Assembly: GCF_963675165.1 (NCBI RefSeq)
Contig: NC_087377.1
Span: 1,451,501-1,515,500, forward strand
From: Halichondria panicea
Lineage: Eukaryota > Porifera > Demospongiae > Suberitida > Halichondriidae
Length of the DNA stretch: 64,000 bases
Direction: 5' to 3'
In this document: positions 44,091 to 55,856 of the stretch, piece after piece
Layout: each line of letters opens with the position of its first letter
Position numbering within the stretch: the first letter of the stretch is position 1
The notes under the pieces: generated by a model
The model's input: only the letters and a program-made list of their open reading frames with translations
What the model was told of the DNA's origin: nothing
Databases searched by the model: none
Position numbers and translations under genes: made by a program

Positions 44091-44608
44091 TACCAGACTT
44101 AGACCAACTGCAGTACTTACAGCATGCATTTGAGAGCAGTATACATACATATACAATGTGCCATGAATAACTTTGATCTCAACATGCATGATGGGATAGA
44201 CTGGGTACTCAAGAGTGTAAAGGCATCGTCTAAAAACTAATCTGCTTCCAATCATAGGCATACCCACTGAACACTTGACTTAAATGTACATCATAAGTTA
44301 TGTAACCTCGATAAAAATCCATGAGTTTGAGTTCTCAACTGCGCTTCAGTGTTTGCCAATATCTACACTAACACGTGACAATGTACAGATCCTGCCTTCT
44401 ACTAGCCGTACATAATTAAGATGCATGTCTGAATCTAGTCTCATGACACACAGCAGAAAGGTTGCGAAGAATAGCAAGAATCAAAATCACTTCGTAACTT
44501 ATGTTTACTGAATTAAGTAATACATTGTATTTTGTCATTTCTGTAAGTATACTTTAATTCAGAATAACGGCCGCGATTTGTGGGCTGGGGGCTTTAAGAA
44601 TTCAATAA

Positions 44609-44695
44609 TAATAACTCCAAAAACTAGTAAATGCAGTAAAAATGAGAACACAGCTTTATTATACGACAAGCACAAAAGTGTTCCAGTTTTAAATG
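44609..44695. repeat. Direct repeat, partner at 42,061-42,150
   Basis: See 42,061. The frame through it (44,578-45,000) is not convincing as a gene. Confidence 0.7.
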
Positions 44696-44999
44696 TATAT
44701 TATAATCAAAACCAGAAATTTTTGCATTTGGCGACAAATGAATTTCAGCTGCAATCAGTCAGAGATGAGCAGAAGTCAAGATTAAACGTCAGGGTGAGAA
44801 TTTATAGTAACCATGGCAATATGCCAATTCAAAAGGTGAGGGGCGCCAAAATTAAAAATAGCACCAATGTTTTTTTTTGCTTGATTTTTAGTCAGGTTGA
44901 GCCACAGTATCGCATGAGGTCAATAATACCACACAGCACGATTATCAAATTAAAAATCACCAATAATATAGATAAGAATTGCCTCTTTGCGAAATATTA

Positions 45000-46220
45000 G
45001 GCTCCCCAAATTTACCTGCTATAATTATGGTAGGCACTGTTTAGGAAGTTTTTACGTGATTTTGAAGTCTAAAGGGATATAGTTGTAGTATCACGAATGT
45101 CTGAATTATTGATTTATTTGCCTTTATACCATGAAAATACTTTTAGAACAACCACCCCCGTTCAGAAAACTTCCAAGCAGCTACTACGAACTCCCCCGGT
45201 AAGTTTTAGTTTGTTGCATTGTTTAAAGGGGTCATGAGGGAAGTCGACCACAGCACTTGTCCTCCTACTGTTGCCATAAGAATGAACTGGACAATTGCTA
45301 ATTAACCACACAATAGCATTGGCTTTATTGGATCTAGCATTCCTCCATTGTTGTCCTTACAACATGGGGTTACGTTAACACACCAATGTCACTCAGTATC
45401 CTATCTGATTTAAGACATGCAATAGTGCAAGGCGTAGCAATTTTAGACAAGTATAGGAGGGCTCAGAGGTTGGCAAGGTGCAACTCTTATTAATGTAGGC
45501 TACCACCACGTGTGGAAATTTTTCAAAAACCGATCATCTTCAACTATAGCTCTGGTCTTCAACGTTTTCCATTTTGATGGAAAGATTATATACTAACATG
45601 CAGGAGGGGGATTCCAGCTCTCGAACCCCCTATAGGCATTATACAGAGGATACTTTACTATCTGCAAATTCTTAATTTCAAAAGCTATATAAATGACATC
45701 AGGCTTTCATTCTGAGAATCCATATGAAAAATGTTCCCTATAGGGGGACCCTCTCCAAACTTCCTTTATATTCAATTTACCTTCTCCCAAACAATAAAAC
45801 AGATAGAACCCTAGCTGACAGTCATACACTTTGCCCATAACACTTGTTCTGAGTGTGTACCCCATCAAAATCAATCATATATAATTATGTATAAGCATTG
45901 AAACATCGAGAGCGTTTCTTCTCTATGGAATATTCTAACAATGATGAACAAACTTAGATACCTTGCAGTGGGACATTACTTTGCATGCACTAATGGACAG
46001 TGAACGGGCAAAGTGTAATATCTGTATTTATTTCACCTGATACGTACGGAGCTCAGTCGAAGGAAAAGAGACAGTCACACTACTTTCATTTCTGTCACGA
46101 TCTTGATAGCATAGAAACGGGAAACGAACTTGCAAGCAACAGACCATTTTATTATTTCATCAGTCTGCAGATGTGCATGAATATTCAAAGTGTTCAATGC
46201 TGTCACAAAGCACTACACAT
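45000..46220. other. Stretch without a recognised gene
   Basis: Only a small exon-like piece at about 45,153-45,198 (FRKLPSSYYELPR before GTAAGT) stands out; no match recognised. Otherwise AT-rich. Confidence 0.4.
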
Positions 46221-47301
46221 GCAGACACTAATTATGCACACTGTACTCTCTCCACAAACCCACAAGTGACTGTGCTAAACCACAAACATAAGACAAGACC
46301 TACTTCTCACAACTGAGGGTTGTCTCAGAGTCCAGGGGAGTGCCCAGGTGGTGACCAACAGACAATAACAACAAGACATGCAGGTGTTATCCAAAACTTC
46401 ATTGAACTCCCATCATACTGTAGAGACTCTTGTTTACAAATTTCAATGGCATTGGAGTGACTACCCCTTGGGAAACAACCTAGCTCCAGTACACTCTTGC
46501 AGAGTTAAGACCTGCATGGGAGAAAAAAGAATAATAATTAATTATATATTGTCACTTGAGTTAATTTAAAAGTATTACAACAATTATGCTTCATGCATGA
46601 AATTATGCTAAATAACTATAGCTACAATCATAAGACTATAATTTTATACGGAATAATATTCCTCACTTGTCTAACGTGTGCTTGCTTCCAACACTGCACT
46701 GTTCAGTCCATATAATGATATATAGAGCTTGTATTGCACCTCCACATACGCATGCAGTAGTCAGTCTCGCTGTGTTGTCACTAAGAGTTGAAATGTGAAA
46801 AACATCTGCAAAACAACAGTGATCGTTAACATGCAGTTTTAGAACATACTGAATAATGTTCCTTCACTTGTATTTGACTCACTTGTTTATTTGAGTGCTT
46901 CTGTTAGTAATCTAGTGCTGTGTATCTGCTGGCACATTCAGCAGTCGGTCACATCAATCTCGCTGGTTTGTGTTGTCAATTAAGAGTTGAGACATCTGCA
47001 AAACAGCAATAATTGTTAATAGGTTGCAGACTGAAATGTTGCAGAATGCAGAATGCCGAACATGTACAGCAACAACTCGCTTGCTAGTTACATACATAAA
47101 ATAATCATTAGCACAAAAGTTACTATGATTATACCCACTATAGGTACACAACAATCCACTTACCAGTCGCTTAGGCTGGAAGGACAAGCCACCATGTTGG
47201 AGTTTCTCCACAGAGTTGAATTTCAACCACGAGGTTTAGTCGCAATCAATCGCATGTGCAGAAATAGTGAGCCCCACCCCCTTCTTCTGTTTTGAGACAT
47301 C
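46220..47301 (-). repeat. Dispersed exon-like repeat, copy C (diverged)
   Basis: Keeps the order of copies A and B in diverged form: CACAAGTG...CCACAAACATAAGACA, GTTGAGACATCTGCAAAACA, CACTTACCAGTCGCTT and GTGCAGAAATAGTGAGCCCC. On the minus strand an exon reads NSVEKLQHGGLSFQPKRL before GTAAGT; copies A and B have a related one (IVSFQPPKQLM). It ends just before PRIM2 coding sequence. Confidence 0.55.
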
Positions 47302-47314
47302 TTCAGTTTCAGGC

Positions 47315-47398
47315 TAGCCTCGATTCCAGATGTCTCAAAACAGAAGAAGGGGGTGGGGCTCACTATTTCTGCACATAATCGGCCTTGAATCGAGGCTA
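47315..47398. mobile_element. 84-bp micro-MITE at PRIM2 splice acceptor
   Basis: Ends TAGCCTCGATTC...GAATCGAGGCTA. The nine bases GTTTCAGGC flank both sides (47,306-47,314; 47,399-47,407). The right copy provides the acceptor CAG of the first visible PRIM2 exon. The core, 47,329-47,375, is an exact inverted copy of the flank at 47,255-47,301. Confidence 0.9.
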
Positions 47399-47405
47399 GT
47401 TTCAG

Positions 47406-48999
47406 GCTGGAAACAGAGTTGCTGAGAATGAGATTTAGAGAATTGTTAGGGTTTTCCGAGCGAGCAGAGTTCTTTAACAGCTACAAAGATGACTTCAACT
47501 TTGATGTTGTCAGCAGGGAAGTCAGTGAGGTGAGTCTATAACTATTAATTTTTAGGCAAATATAAATAAATGCTCAAATTCTTTGGCCAGCTGAAGGATG
47601 AAGAACTGAATTTCTATCGAGATAGTCCTGACAGCTTCTACATTGTACCATTTGCTGACGCCCTGGACTTGGTTCAGAGCAGACAAGTGGTCATCAAGAG
47701 TGTAAGCTTCCATTCTGCAAGCACTGTGTGTCTGTGTGTAACCTACCGTCCCCTCAGGGCGCTGTGTACATATCCGTCAACAATGAGGAAATGATTGCTC
47801 GTTTGGTGTGCAACAAGTTCAGACAGAAGCTTTCTGAGGAACTAGTGGTAAGTAAAACACACCCCTCTCTGTACCCATATCATCTACTTCATTTCTTCTT
47901 CCCCTGCAGAAGACCCGTAACCACCTACCAGTGGTGGATGATGATGAGAGGATTGCCCCCATGCTCAAGACCATCAAACATCGCTACCTTGGTGAGGACT
48001 TCTCCAGTGTGGGAGAGAATCTGCAGGGAAGCATCTCACTGGCCCAGATTGACTTCGTGAGTCTTTGTGCATGTGCTTCAGATTAGTTAAATAATTAACC
48101 ATGGCTTGCATTTTTGTTGTACAGCGTAGATTTGTGTGTACGTGTGGTTATATATAGATTCCCTATATAATTTGTGTAGGTCTTGAAGCAGTCCTTTCCT
48201 CCCTGTATGAGACCCTGCGCAAAGAACACCATCTGAGACACTTCGGTCGTCTACAGTACGGACTGTTCCTCAAGAGCATTGGACTCACACTGGACCAAGC
48301 TATGGCCTTCTGGAGAGCAGAGTTTGTCAAGAAAATGGAACCAGAGAAGGTGTACACTATTATAGGCACATGTTGTACATTTGATTTGGTGTTGATTTCC
48401 CACAGTTTGAGAAGCAGTATGCATACAATGTGAGACACAGCTATGGTAAAGAGGGCAAGAGGGCCAACTACACTCCCTACAGTTGCCTCAAAATCATTCT
48501 CTCCAACAATCCAGGCCAAGGAGACCATCACGGTGAGCTCACCTACAATACTCTTGTACTCTCTCATACTTGTCTGTATATAATTATAGGGTGTCCTTTT
48601 CGTCACTGGGATGATAGTCACATTCGACAGATGCTCACCACTCATGGAGTTTCACATAAAGGAGTCACTAACATCACCGCCTATCTGAAGGATGACCACT
48701 ACCAACTAGCCTGTCAGAAATACTATGAGATCACTCATGCTGTGAGTTAATAAATCCTTCTGCTGTTTTTATTTGTTTATAATACTGGTTTGTCATTTCA
48801 GATTGAAGCTGCCCCTTTCAGTTTGGAGCACCCCTCTCAGTATTTCCGGGAGAGCCGAATGCAGCGTGGGCACACTGGTGGTAAACAAGAGACAAGACTG
48901 CCAACTGTAAAGACTGAAGTGAAAGCAGAGGATGATTTTTGTGGAGATATATCAATTCAAGACATGCAGAACTTTGAAGAAGAAATGGACCAATTCTAG
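47406..48999 (+). CDS. PRIM2: DNA primase large subunit, 3' exons, with frame break
   Basis: Exons 47406-47529, 47591-47701, 47758-47847, 47910-48056, 48180-48349, 48406-48532, 48590-48741, 48802-48999. The protein is the p58 subunit of primase-polymerase alpha, which helps start RNA primers in replication. Recognisable parts: [91 protein letters not shown]. The four Fe-S ligands are present (PPCM, SCLK, GCPF, ACQK). In exon 48,180 the frame breaks right after CMR: the next part ([11 protein letters not shown]) is in another frame and a stop follows. The exon is 170 nt; 183 would be in frame. All other junctions match. The N-terminal third is not visible; copy C of the repeat lies there. Decayed gene, allele or assembly error. 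Confidence 0.92.
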
Positions 49000-49264
49000 C
49001 TATATTCTACCACCAGTTATATCCTACCACCTGTATGTATACCACATGCTCTCTAGTAGTAAACACTCTTTGATCCGCTGTGTATATACGTTTTTGTGTT
49101 GCGTGTGCCACTTGCACTTGTCATTAGCGAAAGATCAGTTCTCTGAGTCACTATACTATAATGACAAGCAGAGCAGATCCTATAATTATATAATCTACTG
49201 AGCCAATTCAGTCAGTGCTAACGTTTAAAAAAAAAAAAAGCGGTCTGGCCAGAAACTGCTTAGG

Positions 49265-49445
49265 GGGTAAAGTACTACTTTTTAGGGTAGCATAAGTACT
49301 ACTTTTGAAGGTAGCATAAGTACTACTTTTTAAGGTAGCATAAGTACTACTTTTTAAGGTAGCATAAGTACTGCTTTTGAGGGCAGCATAAGTACTACTT
49401 TTTAAGGTAGCATAAGTACTGCTTTGGAGGGCAGCATAAAGTACA
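49265..49445. repeat. 24-bp tandem repeat, about 7 units
   Basis: Unit ATAAGTACTACTTTTTAAGG-TAGC, 24 bases, with some units changed to GGCAGC/GCTTTGGAGG, directly downstream of PRIM2. Confidence 0.9.
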
Positions 49446-49909
49446 CCACACCTAGCAGTGCATACTGAGAGTTACAGAACTCCGGATCAAGTAGCGCTCT
49501 GATGGCAGATGCCAGTTTCCCGACACCCAACCACCAGCTCCGGAGCCCCATGAATAACCCAAGCGCTACTTTGGGTCACCGGAAGTGGTTTGTATAAAGT
49601 GGGCAGTGAATCTGATGGTCTGTGTCTCATAAATTAGCCGCCCATTCTAAGTCTCCTAGCTGATTATTCACCAGAAGCTAATTAATTATGGGTAATTAAT
49701 TGTTATAATTATACTTGACCTAGCCTAATTATATTATCCCTTCACGACTCACGAGTGGACATTTTGCAACACCATGGCAACCAGACAGAAAATAGAGGGA
49801 GAAAGATGAAAAACGTAGTCATCACCAGAACATATTAAGTAAAAGTGCTCACATTAACTGTTATTTGTTTGCATTCTATGTTAGATAGACGTATAATAGC
49901 TAAATACAG

Positions 49910-52770
49910 CTAGTGATAGCCAATCAATTCAGGGTTCGTCCTTCTCTTGTGGGTGTGGTCTGTCAATCCAATCACCAATGGGCAACGGTCGCTCCCAAAC
50001 ACCTCCTTACGAATCACCACATCAGTTACATGAGGGAGGAGCCGCTCAGACACCACAAAATAATCCAGTCTCCTGAAGAAAAAGAAATGTGATCATATTA
50101 AACAGTAATGTACTTAATGGCCACTCTTAACCATCTACGATATAAAAAGCCCACCTCCTACATACCTTATTTATCGGACAGCAAAAAATAGTTATTTGGA
50201 AATTGTCCGGGTATAATTGGAACAGATTTTTATAGAGCATGTGAAGTGTCCGGAATAATTAGAACAAGCAAGCAGCTGCATGCGAGATAGCTAAGTTTAA
50301 TAGAACACTGTGCGATTGAATAGTTGCACTAGCTATCTAAAAACTAGCTATCTAACTGCAGCACTCTTAAGGGTGCTGGAACACCTACGCCCACGTACGC
50401 CCACACACACGTTGCTAGCTAGGGAAAGCTAACTATGAAACTACCTGCAGGGGAGACATGGATCCTTCACAGGATTATGAAGCAACACTCTACTAGTGTG
50501 CATTCCAAAAATGGAGAGGAAAGGATGATGACAACAGATTTTACACTTGATTTTCATCATATAGCTAAAAGAAGTTCCGCTTAGGAAACCAGTAGAGCTA
50601 TGGACTTGATTGTTTGTTTGCAGGTGCACTACACACAGCTCTTCAACATTACGAAGAGCTTTTGTTGTAAAATCCCTTTGTTATCTATTTATGAGAATTT
50701 TTTGTCATGACACACCCTCTAGAGAAAAATCTAGACCGTATATGGACAAAGTCAGCCCGTAACTTTGTTCACCTTACCTAATTATAGCAGCATGCTAAAT
50801 ATAGACCAAGTCCTGTACGTAGATAGTCAGATCGAACACTTTTTATACCTGGCTCTAGCGTACGCGTACGCTAGAGTATAAATTAAGACGTAAGCCTGTA
50901 GACCACGCCCCAATTGCGTGCGTAGAGTGCAGAATTAGCGTTGAAGATCAAGAGCCATTTGTTAGTAGCCTGAAGAGAAGAGATAGGCAACGCTGGGGCT
51001 ACAGACAGCGCTGACAATTGGCTGGCTCATAGACTTCTGCCAGGGTTGGCTGCTGTTTTGATGGACTTTGAAGGTAAACTATGAACTAGCTTTGCTAGCT
51101 TGATACACAGGGCCTTGCTTTTCACTCCTTCCCCTTCAGAGCTTCCATGAAAGCCTGTGTGTAATACCACTCTTGGACCTCAGTGTCACCAGAGTGCTGT
51201 GCTCCAGGCCAAGTTGGACCAGTCTCTTTGTCTGGGCTGCAGTAATGCTTGGCTTCCCCGGGCATCAGATTGGTGGAACCTCCGCTTTTGTGAGGTCCAC
51301 ACAGCTCCATCTGCTTATTAGCAGACCGAATAGGGAGGTTGGGGAGGCAGCTGATCAGTGAATGGTGTGTCGTAACTGCCTCCATCGCCAGGACATCTGG
51401 AAATGAGCTTCTGTGAGTGTGATACATAAAATAAATAATAACACAGATTGCCAACCTTCCAGACGAGTTCCTAGCGTGTTTGTAAGTATAGGTCCTCCAT
51501 CCCAAGTTTTTTGCCAGAAAGGTGACTGTCCCCTTCATCTGGACAATACATGTGCATGTACAGTGAATAATTATGTAGTGGCACCGGGTCAGGTAGAATC
51601 CATCCATAGGAACCAACTTATTTTTGTCATCACCCCTGTTCACAATATTTTTTTCGTACCTGACCACAGGACCATTCTGCTAACTTGGTGGCAAGGATCT
51701 CCAGCTTCTGAAGGATGCGATGCCATTGTGTGCTGGAACATGGTGGAAGACCCAACCAGCCACTCAACCGGACGTATCAACATGCAGGTGGCCATTGAGG
51801 AGAAAGGACAACACTGGATAGTGCCATGAACAGCTCGAATCGTGGATAGTACACGTCTAAAGCACTGAAGAGAAACGTCTCCACTCGACACAAATGAAGA
51901 CAGTGTGTATTAACATTAAAAGACAATCCAACCTGCTGTGTGACTAATGCTAGTTGAGGAACTTGGACACTCGTGCTGATTGTACTGAGACTGGGGTCTA
52001 TTGGCACACTTACGTTTCTCCCATCTACTACTGAAGGCACTCCTTTGCTACAAATCTGGCTCTGTATTTATTGGATTGTGTTATTTTGTTATTGATTTAT
52101 TAGTTTGTGTAGCTACCTGATTTTCTTTTGCAGCTTGTAGTTAATTTAATTGAAGACATTCTCACAAAACCACTATGTTGTTACTTGTGGTTACTACTAT
52201 ACTAGCGCACGCATTGAAATTAAATACTGCGTGTGCAAGTCTCAGGATCTAAACGTTGCATTTTTGTGGTTAAATTATGTCAATTTGTTACTATGTGCGG
52301 GCACCCTTAAGTCTTACTTGCCGTCTGTGAATGTAACTCAACTTTTCAAAGTATTGTCCGGATATTTAGAACAAATGTAATATTAAAGCACTGGAGTGTC
52401 CGTTGTATTAAAACAACGAAAATTGCCCAAAGAGAGTCCGGGGTAATTAGAAGTGTCCTATAAATTAGAAGATATACGGTAATTATAATGGACAAACCCA
52501 AAATAATGTTTTGTGTTATAAAATGGTTCCGCTGTAGCTATACAGCTTTGCTCACACACACACTGAAATTACACTCTTTCTAGAGTAATGCAGAAGCACT
52601 CACCAGCCAGTGTTCTTGGCTCTGGCGTTGAACTGGTAAGTGTACGCTCCAGCGAGGTCGGGATACAGGTGACGGAAGGTGTCCACGAAACTCTCCTCCA
52701 GTAGCTCTGTGAAGTCCTGTCTCTCCTCGGGCGTGAAACCAGCTGTCTTTGTGTTTGTCTTGGGGTTCTT
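49910..52770 (-). CDS. APEX1-like AP endonuclease, last two exons, catalytic His replaced
   Basis: Exon 52770-52604 reads [20 protein letters not shown], then [16 protein letters not shown] and NARAKNTGW; exon 50072-49910 reads [29 protein letters not shown] and ends NPELIGYH, stop. They join in frame (TG|G). This is the C-terminal part of the ExoIII/APE1 family, which cuts DNA at abasic sites in base excision repair. NAR-KN, RLDYF and GSD are kept, but the strictly kept GSDHCP catalytic His is Arg here (codon CGT at 49,985-49,987), which should abolish catalysis. Upstream exons with the Mg-binding Asn and Glu were not found within 11 kb. Probably a decayed or non-catalytic relative. The intron holds a 2.3-kb element. 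Confidence 0.85.
50165..52479. mobile_element. TIR element in APEX1-like intron
   Basis: Ends CCTTATTT... and ...ATACGG, imperfect inverted repeats, TA on both sides (50,163-50,164; 52,480-52,481). Near both ends are several copies of a GTCCGG-TAATTAGAAC-like motif (50,200-50,270; 52,355-52,460), typical subterminal repeats. The inside has medium frames on both strands (51,122-51,891) that I cannot identify; no transposase motif seen. Confidence 0.6.
50853..50876. other. Perfect 24-bp palindrome
   Basis: CTCTAGCGTACG followed by its exact complement, no loop, inside the TIR element of the APEX1-like intron. Confidence 0.85.
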
Positions 52771-52989
52771 CTAATCTACGAGTAGATACATACAAAATAT
52801 ATACATGCATGCATGTACACAAAGTCAACGCAAACTCTGAAGGTATACCTATCTCTTATGCAGTGCCAGTGTGCGTACCTCCTAGCATACAGTGCCAGTG
52901 TGCGTATGTACTGACACTAAAGTTCAGAGACAGAGCAAGCTAGGACTACGTACGTACAGGGTATAGAGGAAAGACACAACAAACTCTAT

Positions 52990-54840
52990 GGTTACATAGT
53001 ATAATACCGGAGTGTTTTAAAAAAGGGAGGCCTCCTAAGTAATTAAGGGCACTGCCTGCGAGGGGGTGGAGGAACCTCAGCCGCGGCTTTAATTGCTCGT
53101 TAGGGCCTGTGCCGGGTTAATCACAATCTATATATACATGTATATGCAACGGAGAAGTATAGCACAAGTTAATCGACTGAACTACTACTATACCCTTAAT
53201 AATGACTCACGCTTTCCCCGAAACAAGGGAGGATTAGGAGGGCCTCCTTAACCTCTCCTATATAGTCACGCCTGGATAAAGGCCGCCCAAATGCATTTTT
53301 TGGGATCTGTGAGGGAGTGATAGGAACCAGTTACATAACTCAAGTTGAGATATAAGTATACTCAGCTCATAATTATTGTGTTATAGTTAATGTATAATTA
53401 TATGCACAATTCCCCAAATTAATGGAGCCTCGGTTGTCAATTCCTTCGATCCTATTGACCTGACCACAAAACATTTGCAACACACATTGCATGACTAACA
53501 AACATTTGAATGTAACTAACATAATACGGAACACTACATGCATTCACATTAATATATACATGGCCCTCACGGTTTCTGCTGATGGACCAGATGAACCTGC
53601 AGGGATGTTTGTGGCTGCTCAGGAGGTGGGGTAGAGAACAAAGGCGTCTGTAAAGGAGTGGATGACAGTGCATGACACAAGTGTATTACAAGAAGTGTGC
53701 TTGTGCATGCAATCGTGGATATAATAATGGATGTGTATAAAATATTATATAGATTTAGCAATTGGTTAGAATCACTCTTTTTGCGTTATTAGGATCGTTG
53801 TTGGCTATTGGGTCAAAGGTAGCTACTGGCAAATGTGGTCTAATGTCAGTGAGTGGGTGTTCACAATTGAACCAGCTGGTTGGAGGGGATCTACTTGCCA
53901 TCATGGTGATCATGCACCTTCTTGTGAGAGGTTCTATTATATTGTGCTCAGTATACAGTGCATGCAACACAATGTAGACAGCATTTGAGTGATTTGGCTA
54001 AAATCAATTCACACACATACGTACACACAAAGACTCTAATTAGAAATACAATTAACCAACACAAGTACATACATTCACTACTCTTTTTTTTTTGATTTCA
54101 ACCTGCAGACAAAGTGCATGCATGGTGCCAGCACATCACACTCGAAAAACAGGAACAAATTAAAAACTTACACTTTGTCCTTTGATCAATAATTATATAT
54201 TTTTTTCCTAAGGCCATTTTGCTGAGAGTTCATTAAAAAATGTAATGAAGGCAAACCCGATACAGAAAGTATAATGGTTTACTTATACAATAATTATTGT
54301 GAGTGGATGGTACTAACCCCTCCCTTCCCTTCGCCCATGGGATGTCCACCGACTGCACAACAGAGAAGTAAAGCACATGTTAATTTGTCGAACCACCATG
54401 CACTTAAAAATGATTCACGCTGGTTCCTCCAAAACAATGGAGGGCAATTCTTATGTCCCCCTTGTGGTGCGGGGAGGGAGGCCTCCCAAGTAAATTTCTC
54501 TGGATGCCGTCCGTGAGGGGGTGGAGGAACCGGTTATACATGTATATTCAGCTCATTATTAAATATTATCCTCCAAAATAGTAACATGCATAATATTATA
54601 TATATATATATATACGATTCCTCGAGCATGGATATCATTGTGAATGCGTATATATATATAGTGGTTAGCTCTCTATAGATTCCTGTGTTAGACTAGTATA
54701 GTGTCGTTGTTGGCTTTGTTCATGTGAGACAGTGACTGAAGAGTTATACACAACTCCAATGCATCTTGTCGACCTATTGATATATATAGGCGTACTTTTT
54801 CCATTTAAAAAACTCGAGCCCCCCCCCCCCCCCCCTATTG
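52990..54840 (-). repeat. Duplicated block 1 of the Cys-rich/RRM family
   Basis: Segments here recur at 58,915-59,700 in the same order: GGAGGCCTCC...GAGGGGGTGGAGGAAC, AATTCCTTCG(A/G)(T/C)CCTATTGA, a small exon ending GCAGAAACC before GTGAGG (minus, 53,647-53,571, Ser/Pro/Ala-rich), AAGAAGTGTGCTTGTGCATG, and TTATACACAACT...ACTCGAG. Inverted partial copies lie at 60,540-60,730 and 61,960-62,030. Confidence 0.6.
54808..54836. repeat. Poly-C run and nearby (TA)n
   Basis: A run of about 17 C; at 54,594-54,615 there is an AT-dinucleotide tract. Lengths may be unreliable. Confidence 0.7.
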
Positions 54841-55031
54841 TGAAATTGCTTCATACACCACTGATACAGATATAGATATAGAACACGCACACATGCATGT
54901 CGATACAACATAAAACAAATCGTTTGCGCGGCTTGAATTTATACAAATAGGCAATCTTGTACTATATATAATTCAGGAATTCGAGCATAACCATGCATAT
55001 AATACATGTATGCGCGCACATGGTCACTCAC

Positions 55032-55079
55032 TGAACGTTTCCTCTTAGGTGGAGGGGGCACTAGCTGACTAGCGGGTAC
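55032..55079 (-). CDS. 48-nt exon with basic motif
   Basis: Between CCACAG and GTGAGT; reads VPASQLVPPPPKRKRS, a proline tract and a nuclear-localisation-like PKRKR. Whole codons. It may belong with 55,282-55,365. Confidence 0.4.
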
Positions 55080-55281
55080 CTGTGGAGGGAGTGCAGGGGT
55101 CAATGACATGAACTCAGTTAAATGCTAAATCCTGTGTAACGAATGGCACGCTAAATAATCGTTTTATACGGTTGGAGGTGGGGCTGGTGAGTTAGGTATA
55201 ATGGATGGACCAGCACTGACACTCATAGTGTCGTTGTTGGCTACATGTTGTCATTAAGGCATAATTGTTCGGGACACTCAC

Positions 55282-55365
55282 GCAACGCTTCAACCGTAGG
55301 GTCAGGCCCCTAGCTAGGGCTGGTGGGTTCGGGAGTAGTGCGGCACACTGGGTGGAAGAACTAGC
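55282..55365 (-). CDS. 84-nt low-complexity exon
   Basis: Between CTCACAG and GTGAGT; reads ASSSTQCAALLPNPPALARG, then LTLRLKRC. Whole codons. Unknown function; part of the spliced family in this region by position. Confidence 0.4.
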
Positions 55366-55649
55366 CTGTGAGGGAATTGGAGGAATCACATAAACTAAAT
55401 CAAGTACATGCTTCCGTACTATTGTACTTACAAACACCTAGTTATAACTGGTTCAGATGCGAGTGCATAAAAACAGCTGCTATAATTATATACTAAACAG
55501 GGCTTCACCTATATAGCCTTACGCAGCTCAGTATAATCATACAGAATGATATAGGTCTGCATACATGAAGTAGTATAGTGGTAGCTTAATCCTGTACACT
55601 TGTTATTATTTAACCGAATAGCCGCGGTTGACGCTTTGAAGCGTCAATA

Positions 55650-55856
55650 CAGTTGAGCCTCGGTTATCCGAACACCTTTGTCCCCGGGCCCATTCGGGTA
55701 AGTGAAATATTCGGATAATCAAAACATGCCAGCTGGCTTCTTTTTGCCAGCCACGTGGGCAATTTCCTACTCCGCATGCTCAGATTGCACTATGCTCTAG
55801 CATTCGGATAATCGAGGATTCGGATAACCGGGATTCGGATAACCGAGGCTCAACTG
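55650..55856. mobile_element. TA-flanked MITE nested in the piggyBac element
   Basis: 207 bases, inverted ends CAGTTGAGCCTCGGTTATCC, TA at 55,648-55,649 and 55,857-55,858. Interior repeats of ATTCGGATAA. Ends are of pogo/Tc1-mariner style. Confidence 0.9.

Noticed and set aside
44578-45000. 140-residue frame downstream of the ARL3-like exons
   Set aside because: Starts inside a direct repeat also found at 42,061 and has no recognisable domain.
48163-48645. 160-residue minus-strand frame
   Set aside because: Opposite to PRIM2 exons that match the primase family; no features of its own.
51122-51891. Frames of 83-181 residues inside the TIR element of the APEX1-like intron
   Set aside because: No transposase motif recognised and frames on both strands are similar in length; not called as genes.
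53755-53977. Hydrophobic plus-strand peptide and its minus-strand twin
   Set aside because: Both strands open over the same span; no supporting signals.
53571-55365. Small Pro/Ser-rich minus exons as the N-terminus of the APEX1-like gene
   Set aside because: The nuclease N-terminal half would still be missing between them and 52,770, and one of the exons recurs in the 59-kb block without any APEX1 sequence.
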